From: Flavobacterium lacustre
GTDB lineage: Bacteria; Bacteroidota; Bacteroidia; Flavobacteriales; Flavobacteriaceae
DNA length: 64,000 nucleotides
Direction of reading: 5' to 3'
Assembly (NCBI RefSeq): GCF_027474525.2
Contig: NZ_CP114882.2
Coordinates: 310,001-374,000 of the forward strand
Below the pieces are notes generated by a model. It was not told where the DNA came from. It ran no database searches and saw only the letters and a program-made list of their open reading frames with translations. Below are positions 53,371-62,226 of the stretch, piece after piece. How positions within the stretch are numbered: the first letter of the stretch is position 1; each line of letters opens with the position of its first letter. The position numbers and the translations under genes were made by a program.

Positions 53371-55551
53371 TTATTTCGTGACAACTTCTATTTCACCACC
53401 ATTTTTAAACAAACCGTGAGGAATAAAATAACCGTCAATCTTGGAGCCGTTTACTTTAATAGCTTTAAGATTTCTCTTTCCATTTGAATTTTTCATTGTT
53501 ACTTTCTTGCCTTCTGGCGTTGTCCAAACCACTTCTTTAAAAATAGGAACAGTTACAATATATTCAGGGTCGGCAGGCGATAGCGGGTAAAGTCCCAACG
53601 CACCAAACACATACCAAGACGACATTTCACCGGCATCATCCATACCGCTCATAGCCAGTTTTTCTGGACCAATGCCGTACATCGTTTCTAATATCTCATC
53701 AATTCTAGCTTGAGATTTTTCAGGTTTATTTATAAAATAATACGAAAAAGGTGCTTCGTGCGCAGGTTGATTACCGTGGCAATACTGACCTATAAAACCT
53801 GATATATTCCATGCGATGTAATTTGGATTCCAAGGTTTGGTAAACAATTCATCTAATTTTGCTTCAAAAGGTTTCGCTCCACCGAATAATTGAACCAATC
53901 CTTTCATATCATGTGGCACGTAAAAAGAGACATTCCATGCATTTGCTTCTCTATACATATATTCATAATAAGGAAACTCTGGATTAAACGGCGTGATGTA
54001 AGTGCCATCAGCTAATCTTCCTCTCATAAAAGTGCTTGATTTGTCAAAAACATTCGCATAGTTTTTTGCTCGTTTGAACAAATCATTATAATGTTCTGTA
54101 TCCTTCAATTCTTTGGCTAGTAACGAAAGGGCATAATCATCATAAGCGTATTCCAGAGTTTTAGTAACTCCTGCATTGGCTTTCGTTTCTACATTTGGAT
54201 TTATAATATCCTGCTCAGGAACATATCCTTTTTCAATATATTTAGCAATGTGAGGTCTGATACCGCCTTCTTTGTAAGCATTGTTGAGTAATAATTCATA
54301 GGCTTTTTTAACATCATAATTTCTGATTCCTCTCATGTAAGAACCTGCAATAAAGGATGCGGCATGATCGCCATGAAAAAATGTTGGCATAAAACCTTTA
54401 ATTTCTCCTTCGTTAATCATGGAACTAATGATATCAGCGGTAACATCTGGAGAAAAAATACTGAGCAAAACCAATTTATTACGGTAATCATCCCATAAAG
54501 ATGGCAATGTGTAATAGTCGTAAGTTTCTTTTCGAACTTTTCCGGCTTCGTCAATAAATTGTCCGTTGGCATCGCTTCGTAAAGCAGGCCATAAAAAGGA
54601 ACGGTATAACATGCTGTAAAACATTACATTTTGCTGTTCATTTCCTCCCTTAACTTGAATTTTAGAAAGTAAACTTTCCCATTCGTTACTGCCATTTTCA
54701 AATATGGTGGAAAAGTTTTTATTTCCAACTTCTACTTTTAAATTTTCAGCAGCATTTTCTACACTAACAAATGATAAAGCAATCTTAACGGTTACGGGTT
54801 TTGTATCGCCATCTTTGATATGAACGAGAGAATAGCCGTTGCTTTTGGCTAGATCCTTAGTATCTAACTTTTCGATTGGGCTACTCAAGGTGGCATAAAA
54901 ATATATTTTTTCTCCACCTGTTCGCTGAAAACCACTTACTGCAGTTACATTTTCTTGCTTTATTTGCCAATCATCTACACGGTTGTTTGCCTTACCTAGA
55001 TCAAAAAGTACTTTTCTGCCTTTGTTATTTTTAAAAGTATATTCATGGATGCCACAGCGCAGCGTTGAAGTCAATTTAACTTGTACTTCGTAATCTTTCA
55101 AATAAACTTCGTAATAGGCAGGACTTGCTTTTTCTTGGTCGTGACTAAAGGAAGATTTATAGGGAAAAGATGCCTCTTCCGAAACTGGTAAAAGCGGAAT
55201 ATGACAAAGATTCCAATGTCCTTTATTAGTGTGTGTAAAACCTAAAATAGAGGTATCTTCATACTCATAACCTGCACCGGATCTGTATTTAGTCATTGGG
55301 CTTAACTGTACCATTGCATTCGGAACAGATGAACCCGGGAAAACCAAACCTGCCCAAACTCGCATATCAGCAGGTGGTGTATAACCTATTATTTTGGTGT
55401 CTAAAAGCGGTGCTGTTCCAATAAATGGATTTACCAAAGCTGTATATTTACCTTTAGCCAGACCTCCACCTGATTTTTGTGCAGCCATCTGAAACATAAA
55501 AAACGACATAGAAAGGACTGTAAGAACGATATTTTTTTTTAGCATTGTCAT
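53371..55551 (-). CDS. GH92 alpha-mannosidase (third copy, divergent)
   Basis: The 726-residue protein has a signal peptide (VLTVLSMSFFMFQMAAQ) and the GH92 core: ALVNPFIGTAPLLDT, then YREANAWNVSFYVPHD with a likely acid Glu, and GMDDAGEMSSWYVFGALGLYP. In place of the GWLPEW stretch of the second copy it has GFMPTFFHGDHAA, so its sugar-binding site should differ. It lies 14 bases after the GH125 gene and is cotranscribed with it. The ATG at 55551 replaces an upstream TTG; the Met two codons later is an alternative. Confidence 0.93.
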   Translation of the reverse strand: MTMLKKNIVLTVLSMSFFMFQMAAQKSGGGLAKGKYTALVNPFIGTAPLLDTKIIGYTPPADMRVWAGLVFPGSSVPNAMVQLSPMTKYRSGAGYEYEDTSILGFTHTNKGHWNLCHIPLLPVSEEASFPYKSSFSHDQEKASPAYYEVYLKDYEVQVKLTSTLRCGIHEYTFKNNKGRKVLFDLGKANNRVDDWQIKQENVTAVSGFQRTGGEKIYFYATLSSPIEKLDTKDLAKSNGYSLVHIKDGDTKPVTVKIALSFVSVENAAENLKVEVGNKNFSTIFENGSNEWESLLSKIQVKGGNEQQNVMFYSMLYRSFLWPALRSDANGQFIDEAGKVRKETYDYYTLPSLWDDYRNKLVLLSIFSPDVTADIISSMINEGEIKGFMPTFFHGDHAASFIAGSYMRGIRNYDVKKAYELLLNNAYKEGGIRPHIAKYIEKGYVPEQDIINPNVETKANAGVTKTLEYAYDDYALSLLAKELKDTEHYNDLFKRAKNYANVFDKSSTFMRGRLADGTYITPFNPEFPYYEYMYREANAWNVSFYVPHDMKGLVQLFGGAKPFEAKLDELFTKPWNPNYIAWNISGFIGQYCHGNQPAHEAPFSYYFINKPEKSQARIDEILETMYGIGPEKLAMSGMDDAGEMSSWYVFGALGLYPLSPADPEYIVTVPIFKEVVWTTPEGKKVTMKNSNGKRNLKAIKVNGSKIDGYFIPHGLFKNGGEIEVVTK

Positions 55552-55580
55552 TTTATAAAAAATCAAAACTGATTAAATAA

Positions 55581-57017
55581 TTATAGTTCAAGTACTTTTG
55601 GATATCTTTTATAAGTATCCCATAATAATTCTCCAAACAAGGTATTAGTCCATGCAAACCAAGATCTTGTAAAATTCTTAGGATCATCTTTATGAAAGGA
55701 TTCGTGCATAAAACCAGTCTCTCCGTGTGAAGCTTTCAGCATTTTAATGCATTCTTTAATTTCATTTTGATCTGAAGTCGTGTAGGCTCTCATAACCAAA
55801 GACATTGGCCAAATCATATCCATACCCACGTGTGGTCCTCCAATTCCCTCTGCCACTTTTCCTTTAAAGAAAAACGGATTGTCTTCTGAAAGAACAAATT
55901 TTCTGGTGTTTTGATAAATAGAATCATTAATATCAATGGCATCTAAATAAGGCAAACTCAATAAACTTGGCACATTGGAATCATCCATAAGCAAATGCCC
56001 TCCAAAACCATCCACTTCAAAAGCGAAAATAGGACCGTATTTAGGATGATTTACAATTCCATGTTCTTTGATAGCTTTATCCACTTCTGCTGCTAAAGCT
56101 TTTAATTCTTTTGCTGTTGCTGAATCTTTTTTAATAGTTTCGAGCATTTCAGCTGCTTGTTTTAAACTGACAACAATAAAGAAATTGGAAGGAATCAGGA
56201 ATGAAAAAACAGTCGCATCATCGCTTGGTCTAAAGGCAGAACACACTAATCCAACTGGTTTTACTGGATAACCCGCCCCTTTTAAAGGTCTGGTATCAGT
56301 AGCAAATTGTGTAGTTCTTTGAAAGGTGTACGGATTGGTACAGTTTTTTTGCTGTTGATCCCTAAAAACTTGAAGTGTTGTTTTAATAGCCTTTACCCAA
56401 TTGTCATCAAATGGAGCTACATCGCCTGTATTTTTCCAATAGTTATATGCCAAGCGAATAGGATAACAAAGCGAATCTATTTCGTATTTGCGCTCGTGAA
56501 CACCTGGTTTCATATCGGTATGATCTGTTGTCCACTCCCCTTTTTTGTTTGGATCGTTATAAAATGCATTAGCATAAGGATCTTTCAGTATGTACTCTGT
56601 TTGTCTGTTGATTACCCCTGCGATTAAATTTTTTAATTTTAAATCTTTTCCAGCAAAAGCCATATAAGGCCATACTTGAGCAGAACTGTCTCTCAACCAC
56701 ATCGCATCAATATCACCCGTAATTACGTAAGTATCAGGTCTGCCATTTTTTTGAGAATACGTTACCGTCGTATCCAGAGTATTTGGAAAACAGTTGTTAA
56801 ACAACCATCCCAATTCTTTATCTTTTACATTTTTTTGAAACTCGATGATTGTTTTCTCAATAAATTCGCTTTCGAAATTTCTTTTGCTTTTTGCAACACG
56901 TACAATTGGGAAATCTTTGATTGCCTCTAGCTTGGTACCTGCAATTATTTCCATAGGATCGATAAACGCTAAACTGCTAAATAAAGCAGTATTCTGGATA
57001 AATTTTCTTCTTTGCAT
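55581..57017 (-). CDS. GH125 exo-alpha-1,6-mannosidase
   Basis: GH125 removes terminal alpha-1,6-mannose. The 478-residue protein shows family blocks DIDAMWLRDSSAQVWPYM, LLMDDSNVPSLLSLPYLD and FMHESFHKDDPKNFTRSWF; the Asp and Glu in the latter two are the likely catalytic residues. The N-terminus RRKFIQNTALFSSLAF is a twin-arginine-like signal, so it may be exported folded. It is the first intact gene after a LacI-controlled promoter at 57325-57354 and precedes the third GH92. Confidence 0.94.
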   Translation of the reverse strand: MQRRKFIQNTALFSSLAFIDPMEIIAGTKLEAIKDFPIVRVAKSKRNFESEFIEKTIIEFQKNVKDKELGWLFNNCFPNTLDTTVTYSQKNGRPDTYVITGDIDAMWLRDSSAQVWPYMAFAGKDLKLKNLIAGVINRQTEYILKDPYANAFYNDPNKKGEWTTDHTDMKPGVHERKYEIDSLCYPIRLAYNYWKNTGDVAPFDDNWVKAIKTTLQVFRDQQQKNCTNPYTFQRTTQFATDTRPLKGAGYPVKPVGLVCSAFRPSDDATVFSFLIPSNFFIVVSLKQAAEMLETIKKDSATAKELKALAAEVDKAIKEHGIVNHPKYGPIFAFEVDGFGGHLLMDDSNVPSLLSLPYLDAIDINDSIYQNTRKFVLSEDNPFFFKGKVAEGIGGPHVGMDMIWPMSLVMRAYTTSDQNEIKECIKMLKASHGETGFMHESFHKDDPKNFTRSWFAWTNTLFGELLWDTYKRYPKVLEL

Positions 57018-57121
57018 TATTGTTGTGTTTTTAAATTGTATATTATTTGTCTAATCATTAGTTAATGAATAAGAAAATCTTCTTTGTTTATTCCTCTTAT
57101 GTTATTTGGTGTCAATGACAT

Positions 57122-57287
57122 ATTAAATTCAACTGAGTCCTTTCATTAATTCAGGATGGCTGAGCCAGTTTTCAAATAGATTTTTCCCTTTAAATTTCCT
57201 CTTTTTATATATCAATTTTGATTATTATTTGCTACTGCCTTAACAGCTATAGTTTTGCCATTTTCAAGTTAAATGGTTACAGTAAAT
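57122..57287 (-). pseudogene. Relic of the C-terminus of a GH92 gene
   Basis: On the minus strand, segments TVTI-stop-LENGKTIAVKA, then NNNQN-stop-YIKR, and in another frame FENWLSHPELMKG, line up with the last 60 residues of the second GH92 gene (VTIKLQNGKEISI, NKYIKSMKF, NWLSHSELLKG). Two nonsense codons and at least one frameshift mark it as dead. It lies between the LacI-type promoter and GH125, in the leader of that transcript, so a GH92 gene once headed this operon. The flanking stretches (57018-57121 and 57355-57571) hold nothing else recognisable. Confidence 0.8.
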
Positions 57288-57324
57288 TATAATCGTTCAA
57301 AATCAAAATATTAATAATCCAAAG

Positions 57325-57354
57325 CAAACATACTAAAACGTTTTAGTAAAACAA
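57325..57354 (-). promoter_or_regulatory. GH125-GH92 promoter with LacI-type operator
   Basis: On the minus strand TTG (57352-57354) and TATGTTTG (57325-57332) are 19 bases apart. The perfect 18-base palindrome TACTAAAACGTTTTAGTA (57331-57348) fills the spacer. The palindrome, the -7 box and the downstream CTTTG-like bases are the same as at the other GH92 promoter, which strongly suggests one common repressor. Confidence 0.85.
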
Positions 57355-57571
57355 AAAGTTTTTTTACTAAATATAAACCTCATATTAAATAAAAATTAGT
57401 TGATTTTGAACATTATTTTAGATACAACCCAACTAAAAAACAGTACAAATCATATAAAAAAACCTGCAACTGTTATCAAATTGGAATAAAAAAACTAATC
57501 TGATAATCAATTTAAACATTGATAATCAAATTAATATAAAGTAACAAAAAAATTAAGATAGTAACTTTAAA

Positions 57572-58618
57572 TTATCTCATTTTTCTTAATGACGATTCAC
57601 GAATAATAAGTTCTGTTTTTAGCATTATTTTATGGGCCTCCTCAGTCATCACATCCTTTTTCTTCAAAAGAGGTAATAATACTTCCATTAATGAATTGCT
57701 TATCTCTTCTAAAGGCTGTGAAACAGATGTAATAGTAGGGCTGTAAATTTTATACATATCATTATCATCAAAAGAGACAATTCCAAGATCGTTTATTAAG
57801 GACGGTTTATTTTCTTTAAAAACTTCCAGTCCTATTTGTGCCAAATAGTTGGTTGTAAAAAATACTGCGTCTAAACCTGTCTCTTTATCTAAAAACCTCT
57901 TGATATATTCTTTACCTTTTCCTTTATAAACTTCATCATAAGGAATTTCAAGTGTGATAGGTTTTAAGCCATTTTCACTTACTGCCTTTACATATCCAGA
58001 AAGACGACCTTGCATCTGAGTATGATCTGGAGCAATAGTAATAAATCCAATATTTTTAAATTGATTATGAATCAAATGTAATGTTGCATCAAAAGAGGCT
58101 TTTTCGTTATCTATGACGACACTACCACAATCTAATCCCTCAAAAAACCTGTCTAATAAAACAACAGGTATGTTGTCTTTTATTAAATTCTCAATTGTGT
58201 TCTTTATACCTGGTGATGGTACAATAACAAAACCATCTACTTGTCTAAATTTAAAGACACTGATTAACTCATTCGATTTTTCATCATCATTTTCATTGCT
58301 GCAAAAAATGACTTTATATCCTAAATCATAAGCGATATCTTCAAAGATTCGAGCTATTTTTGAAAAGAAATTATTTGAAATATCTTCAACCATAAAAACC
58401 AAAATTTTTGATTTCCCAGTTCGAAGGCTTTGCGCAATTTGATTAGGTCTGTAATTTATTAATTTTGCATAATCCAAAACCTTTTTTGTCATTTCTTTCG
58501 AAATATGTTTTTCTTTTGCCTTACCATTTAAAACAAAAGATACTGTAGTTACAGATACCTTTAATTCGTCTGCAATATTTCTAATCGAAACCGGTTTTTT
58601 CTTCATTTTGAGAACCAT
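57572..58618 (-). CDS. LacI-family transcriptional regulator
   Basis: The 348-residue protein has the LacI helix-turn-helix (SIRNIADELKVSVTTVSFVL), the hinge helix (YRPNQIAQSLRTGKS) and a periplasmic-binding-protein-like sugar domain with LLDRFFEGLDCGSVVIDNE and DAVFFTTNYLAQIG. It is the only LacI regulator in the window and is encoded just upstream of the two GH92/GH125 units that bear a LacI-type palindrome. Repression relieved by a manno-sugar is the likely mode. An internal ATG four codons later is an alternative start. Confidence 0.95.
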   Translation of the reverse strand: MVLKMKKKPVSIRNIADELKVSVTTVSFVLNGKAKEKHISKEMTKKVLDYAKLINYRPNQIAQSLRTGKSKILVFMVEDISNNFFSKIARIFEDIAYDLGYKVIFCSNENDDEKSNELISVFKFRQVDGFVIVPSPGIKNTIENLIKDNIPVVLLDRFFEGLDCGSVVIDNEKASFDATLHLIHNQFKNIGFITIAPDHTQMQGRLSGYVKAVSENGLKPITLEIPYDEVYKGKGKEYIKRFLDKETGLDAVFFTTNYLAQIGLEVFKENKPSLINDLGIVSFDDNDMYKIYSPTITSVSQPLEEISNSLMEVLLPLLKKKDVMTEEAHKIMLKTELIIRESSLRKMR

Positions 58619-58644
58619 TTTTAATTTTAAGCCACTAATCGGGT

Positions 58645-58652
58645 CAAATATA
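58645..58652 (-). promoter_or_regulatory. -7 promoter box for the LacI gene
   Basis: TATATTTG on the minus strand matches TAnnTTTG, 27 bases before the ATG. No copy of the ACTAAAACGTTTTAGT palindrome is present, so simple autoregulation is not evident. Confidence 0.45.
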
Positions 58653-59010
58653 GTAAAGTTATTATTGCGGTTTTTAAATTAGGAAATTATATCTATCTAA
58701 TTTAGTATAGTATACAGATTTAAATCAATCTCTAAAAGCCTTTAAAATATTGATAAAAAACCTTTTTTCATGATATTAATATTTTTAATATTTGCCTAAT
58801 TAATATACGCTATCTATAAATGGAATAAAGTTAAAAAATAATTTATATCATTATATTAACTAGAGTATCATTTTTGATTCAAATACTTTCGAGGTTCAAA
58901 AGCAGCATCCAAAATGACATATATAATTTGTTTGCTTTTATATCCTTTGTTTTTATTTTATTCAGATTTGTACCTCATAATCTGTAAACCCTATTTAACT
59001 TTAAATATAT
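58653..59010. other. AT-rich gap between the LacI gene and the LRR gene
   Basis: About 360 bases of AT-rich sequence without a plausible gene, RNA or repeat. Short open stretches occur on both strands but none has a start, a signal or a protein-like composition. Confidence 0.4.
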
Positions 59011-59046
59011 TTCAAAAAAAAACCTGCAAATTACTTTACAGGTTTT
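59011..59046 (-). terminator. Terminator after the LRR gene
   Basis: On the minus strand AAAACCTGTAAA and TTTGCAGGTTTT pair with one mismatch around a short loop and are followed by nine T. It lies about 80 bases past the LRR stop. Confidence 0.85.
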
Positions 59047-59127
59047 AAAACTAAATTGATTATTAACTACTAACTAATTATTACGAATCTTAATTTTATA
59101 AAATAATTTGAACTTTATAGCGCAAAT

Positions 59128-59982
59128 TTAATCTTCTGAAACAATACTATTTTTGTTCTCAGAAATAATATCTAACAAGACAACTGCACCCTGATTATTG
59201 AGCATAGTCATATTTAAAGTGTCTTTGGCAGCCAAATTTCTTGTAACTAAACCCGTGAATTTATTATACGAAATATTCATTTCTTTAAGATTGCTCAAGT
59301 TTTCCAACTCTAATGGAACCTGGCCATTCATAGCATTATCAAAAAGGCTTAAATTTTCTAGGAGTTTAAAATTTGTAACCTCTCTACTCAACTCACCATT
59401 AATCTTATTACTGCTCAAAAGCAATGTTTTCAATGATGTTAAACCATATAATGAACTTGGAATTTGCCCTTCAATTTCATTATTATATAAAGATAACGTC
59501 TCTAATTGTGTTAGATTTCCTAGATCAACCGGCAATTCTCCATTGAGACTATTCATGTAAAGTTCTACTTCTTTCAAATTTGGAATCTCACATAAAGAAG
59601 ATGGAATTTCGCCGGATAATTTATTAAAAGAAATGTCTATTGTTTCTAATGATTTCAGTTTTCCAATAGACTGAGGAATATATCCGTTAATTTTATTTTT
59701 GTGTAAATCTAATGTTTGCAAAAAAACCAAATCAGTAATTTCATTAGGCAAAGATCCTGTCAAATTATTGTCTGACAAATGTATAGCTATCACTTTATCA
59801 TCATACAACTGCACACCATACCAAGTATTTATTGGTGCAGAAAGATTCCATTTATTTGTCCAATTAGCTCCATTAGTTGCATGGTATAATTTCACTAAAG
59901 CATCACGCTCCAAAAAGGAAACATTAGCAAATGTTGAAAAAGAAAATAAAAAAACTAATAAAAAAGTAGTTATCGCTTTCAT
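59128..59982 (-). CDS. Secreted leucine-rich-repeat protein
   Basis: The 284-residue protein has a signal peptide (TTFLLVFLFSFSTFA), a cap segment (LVKLYHATNGANWTNKWN) and seven or eight 24-residue repeats of the plant-like pattern LxxLxLxxNxLxGxIPxxL (for example LETIDISFNKLSGEIPSSL). The last repeat is followed by a short polar tail without a sorting domain. Such proteins probably bind other proteins or surfaces outside the cell. It has its own terminator and no functional link to the mannan locus. Confidence 0.88.
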   Translation of the reverse strand: MKAITTFLLVFLFSFSTFANVSFLERDALVKLYHATNGANWTNKWNLSAPINTWYGVQLYDDKVIAIHLSDNNLTGSLPNEITDLVFLQTLDLHKNKINGYIPQSIGKLKSLETIDISFNKLSGEIPSSLCEIPNLKEVELYMNSLNGELPVDLGNLTQLETLSLYNNEIEGQIPSSLYGLTSLKTLLLSSNKINGELSREVTNFKLLENLSLFDNAMNGQVPLELENLSNLKEMNISYNKFTGLVTRNLAAKDTLNMTMLNNQGAVVLLDIISENKNSIVSED

Positions 59983-60133
59983 AAGCTATTAAATGAGTTG
60001 ATTTCTAATGGTATAAAATTATAAAAAAATCGTTTAAAATACTAATTTAATCGACAAAATACACTAATTACAATATAATATATATAAATTTCTTACTTAT
60101 TAAAAACAAAATAAAAGCGATTAAATAATTTAT

Positions 60134-60141
60134 TATATTTG
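60134..60141 (+). promoter_or_regulatory. -7 promoter box for the DUF1761 gene
   Basis: TATATTTG matches TAnnTTTG, 25 bases before the ATG. Confidence 0.45.
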
Positions 60142-60166
60142 AAATAGTAACTTTAAACTCCCAAAT

Positions 60167-60655
60167 ATGGAAATGAATTGGATTGCACTTTTAGTCTCAG
60201 CCGTATCAACATTATTGATAGGATTTGTATGGTATCACCCAAAAGTTTTCGGAACTGTCTGGATGAAAGAAACGGGACTCACTCCCGAGGAATTAGCTAA
60301 AGGAAATATGCTCAAGATTTTTGGTCTAACATATGTCTTTTCAGTTATGATCACTTTTATGGTAATGTCATTGAGTGTGCATCAAAGTGGCGCTTTAGGA
60401 ATGATTGGAGGTTCAACCAAAATAAATGAAGCTTTACCTTCATTTACCGCTTTCATGAATGATTATGGAACAGCATTTAGAACCTATAAACATGGTGCAT
60501 TGCACGGGTTTATCACTGGGCTGTTTTTTGCATTCCCAGTAATCGCAATTAATGGATTGTTTGAAAGAAAATCTTGGAAATATATTTTTATACATGCCGG
60601 TTATTGGATAGTTACCTTAACCATTATGGGATGCATTATTTGTGGATGGGTATAA
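60167..60655 (+). CDS. DUF1761 membrane protein
   Basis: The 162-residue protein has four predicted membrane helices and the DUF1761 signatures WIALLVSAVSTLLIGFVWYH and FGTVWMKETGLTPEEL, with a histidine-containing loop (FRTYKHGALHGFITGLFFAF). The family is of unknown function. It is monocistronic, with its own promoter and a terminator shared with the converging dehydratase gene. Confidence 0.88.
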   Translation: MEMNWIALLVSAVSTLLIGFVWYHPKVFGTVWMKETGLTPEELAKGNMLKIFGLTYVFSVMITFMVMSLSVHQSGALGMIGGSTKINEALPSFTAFMNDYGTAFRTYKHGALHGFITGLFFAFPVIAINGLFERKSWKYIFIHAGYWIVTLTIMGCIICGWV

Positions 60656-60660
60656 TAAAA

Positions 60661-60697
60661 AAAGCTCGTTTCATTTCATTATTATGAAACGGGCTTT
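60661..60697. terminator. Terminator between DUF1761 and the dehydratase gene
   Basis: AAAGCTCGTTTCAT and ATGAAACGGGCTTT form a 14-bp stem with one G-T pair and a 9-base loop, between convergent genes. It overlaps the dehydratase stop codon by two bases. Confidence 0.85.
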
Positions 60698-60974
60698 ATA
60701 CTATTTCCTCAATTTTTTGGGCCAATTCAAAATCTTTGTCTGTCAAACCACCTGCATCGTGCGTAGAAAGCCTGATGTTTACTTTATTATAGACATTGAA
60801 TAATTCAGGATGATGATTCAACTTTTCGGCTTGAACTCCTACCTGAACAATAAATCCTAAAGCCTGCTTGAAATCTTTGAATTGAAATTTCTTTTCAATT
60901 CCATTTACTTTATATTCCCATCCTTTTAGCTTTTGCAAAAAAACAGTCGCCGTATCCTCTGTATATGTTTTCAT
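60696..60974 (-). CDS. phhB: Pterin-4a-carbinolamine dehydratase
   Basis: The 92-residue protein shows the family core [18 protein letters not shown] and the active-site stretch [17 protein letters not shown] near residue 50, with the catalytic His pair, then [17 protein letters not shown]. It dehydrates the 4a-hydroxy-pterin made by aromatic amino acid hydroxylases so that the cofactor can be reduced again. The matching hydroxylase gene is at 16656-18401, far away in the same window. Confidence 0.95.
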   Translation of the reverse strand: MKTYTEDTATVFLQKLKGWEYKVNGIEKKFQFKDFKQALGFIVQVGVQAEKLNHHPELFNVYNKVNIRLSTHDAGGLTDKDFELAQKIEEIV

Positions 60975-61039
60975 AATTTAGCTTTTTCTATAAAGTTAGA
61001 TAAATAAACACATATCTATAATACTTTAACTTTATTGGC

Positions 61040-61047
61040 TAAATTTG
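61040..61047 (+). promoter_or_regulatory. -7 promoter box for the GNAT-like gene
   Basis: TAAATTTG matches TAnnTTTG and lies 26 bases before the TTG start chosen for the next gene, which supports that start. Confidence 0.45.
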
Positions 61048-61072
61048 GCTTCTAATAAAATCATCCTTTAGA

Positions 61073-62221
61073 TTGAACACTTCTTTTTCTTTTAAAATAT
61101 ACAGTAATACAGACAAACTTCCGGAAAAATGGAATGAATTGGCCATTAACAACATTTTCTTATCCCGAGAATATCTTAAAGTGCTAGATTTGTCAGCTCC
61201 GCAAAACATGATTTGTCATTACATCGGGATTTTTCAAAATCAAGAACTCGTTGGAATTTCGCTTTCCCAATTTTTAGATTTAAATAAATTAGAATCTTTT
61301 GGAGAACGCGATAAATGTATAAAAACAAGCGTGAGAAATTTTCTGTTCAAAAAATTTTCTTCCCATGTTTTAGTCATTGGAAACAATATGCTTACTGGTC
61401 AAAATGCGTTTTCATTTCTAGATAATATAGATTCTGCTCAAGCTTTGAAAACTTTGAAACTGGCTTGTGAAACTTTGAAAAAGGATTATAATTCGAAAGG
61501 GAAAAAAGTTCATATTACTACATACAAAGACTTTTTGGAGACAGAAATCAAAAAATTTTCAATTCCGGATTTTAATGGAATTTTTAAATTTTCTACACAA
61601 CCGAATATGCATTTTGATATTCCTGAAAATTGGAAAACCGAACAGGATTATAGTAATGCGTTAATCAAAAAATACAGAGATCAATACAAACGCGCCCGCA
61701 AAAAAGCGGATGGAATCCTTAAACGGAAAATGCATCTTGAAGACATCATTGCTTATGAAGACACGATTTATGAGCTCTATCACCATGTAGCAAAAAATGC
61801 GCCTTTCAATACCTTTTTCCTAGCGAAAAATCATTTTAGAATTTTCAAAGAACTACTGAAAGACAAGTTCTTGTTTTACGGCTATTTTATTGACGAAAAG
61901 CTCATTGGCTTCAATACTTTAATCAAAAACGGAAAAACAATGGATACCTATTTTTTGGGTTACGACGACACCATTCAGCGAGAGAAAATGTTGTATCTCA
62001 ATATGCTTTATGATATGATTGAATATTCTATCAATAAAGGTTTTGAAGAAATTATTTTTGCAAGAACTGCATTAGAAATAAAAAGTTCTGTAGGTGCAAA
62101 ACCACAAAAAATGTATGGGTTAATGGAACATAGCAATCCTCTTATCAACAAAAATATTGCAAAATTATTCGAATACTTAGAACCGGAAGTAGATTGGAAA
62201 GAACGCAATCCATTCAAATAA
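61073..62221 (+). CDS. GNAT-type acyltransferase-like protein (peptidoglycan-bridge or BioF2 fold)
   Basis: The 382-residue protein resembles the double-GNAT group. Its N-terminal half has LPEKWNELAINNIFLSREYL, and its C-terminal half YRDQYKRARKKADGILKRKM, DEKLIGFNTLIKNGKTMDTY and YSINKGFEEIIFARTALEIK. Members transfer amino-acyl or acyl groups; the substrate is unknown. There is no in-frame ATG before the conserved start, so translation probably begins at the TTG at 61073. It converges on the lipid kinase gene with a gap of five bases. Confidence 0.75.
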   Translation: MNTSFSFKIYSNTDKLPEKWNELAINNIFLSREYLKVLDLSAPQNMICHYIGIFQNQELVGISLSQFLDLNKLESFGERDKCIKTSVRNFLFKKFSSHVLVIGNNMLTGQNAFSFLDNIDSAQALKTLKLACETLKKDYNSKGKKVHITTYKDFLETEIKKFSIPDFNGIFKFSTQPNMHFDIPENWKTEQDYSNALIKKYRDQYKRARKKADGILKRKMHLEDIIAYEDTIYELYHHVAKNAPFNTFFLAKNHFRIFKELLKDKFLFYGYFIDEKLIGFNTLIKNGKTMDTYFLGYDDTIQREKMLYLNMLYDMIEYSINKGFEEIIFARTALEIKSSVGAKPQKMYGLMEHSNPLINKNIAKLFEYLEPEVDWKERNPFK

Positions 62222-62226
62222 AATGG

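Noticed and set aside
34359..58618. Mannan locus as an integrated mobile island
   Set aside because: The locus lies beside tRNA genes, but no integrase, direct repeat of the tRNA end, transposase or mobilisation gene was found.
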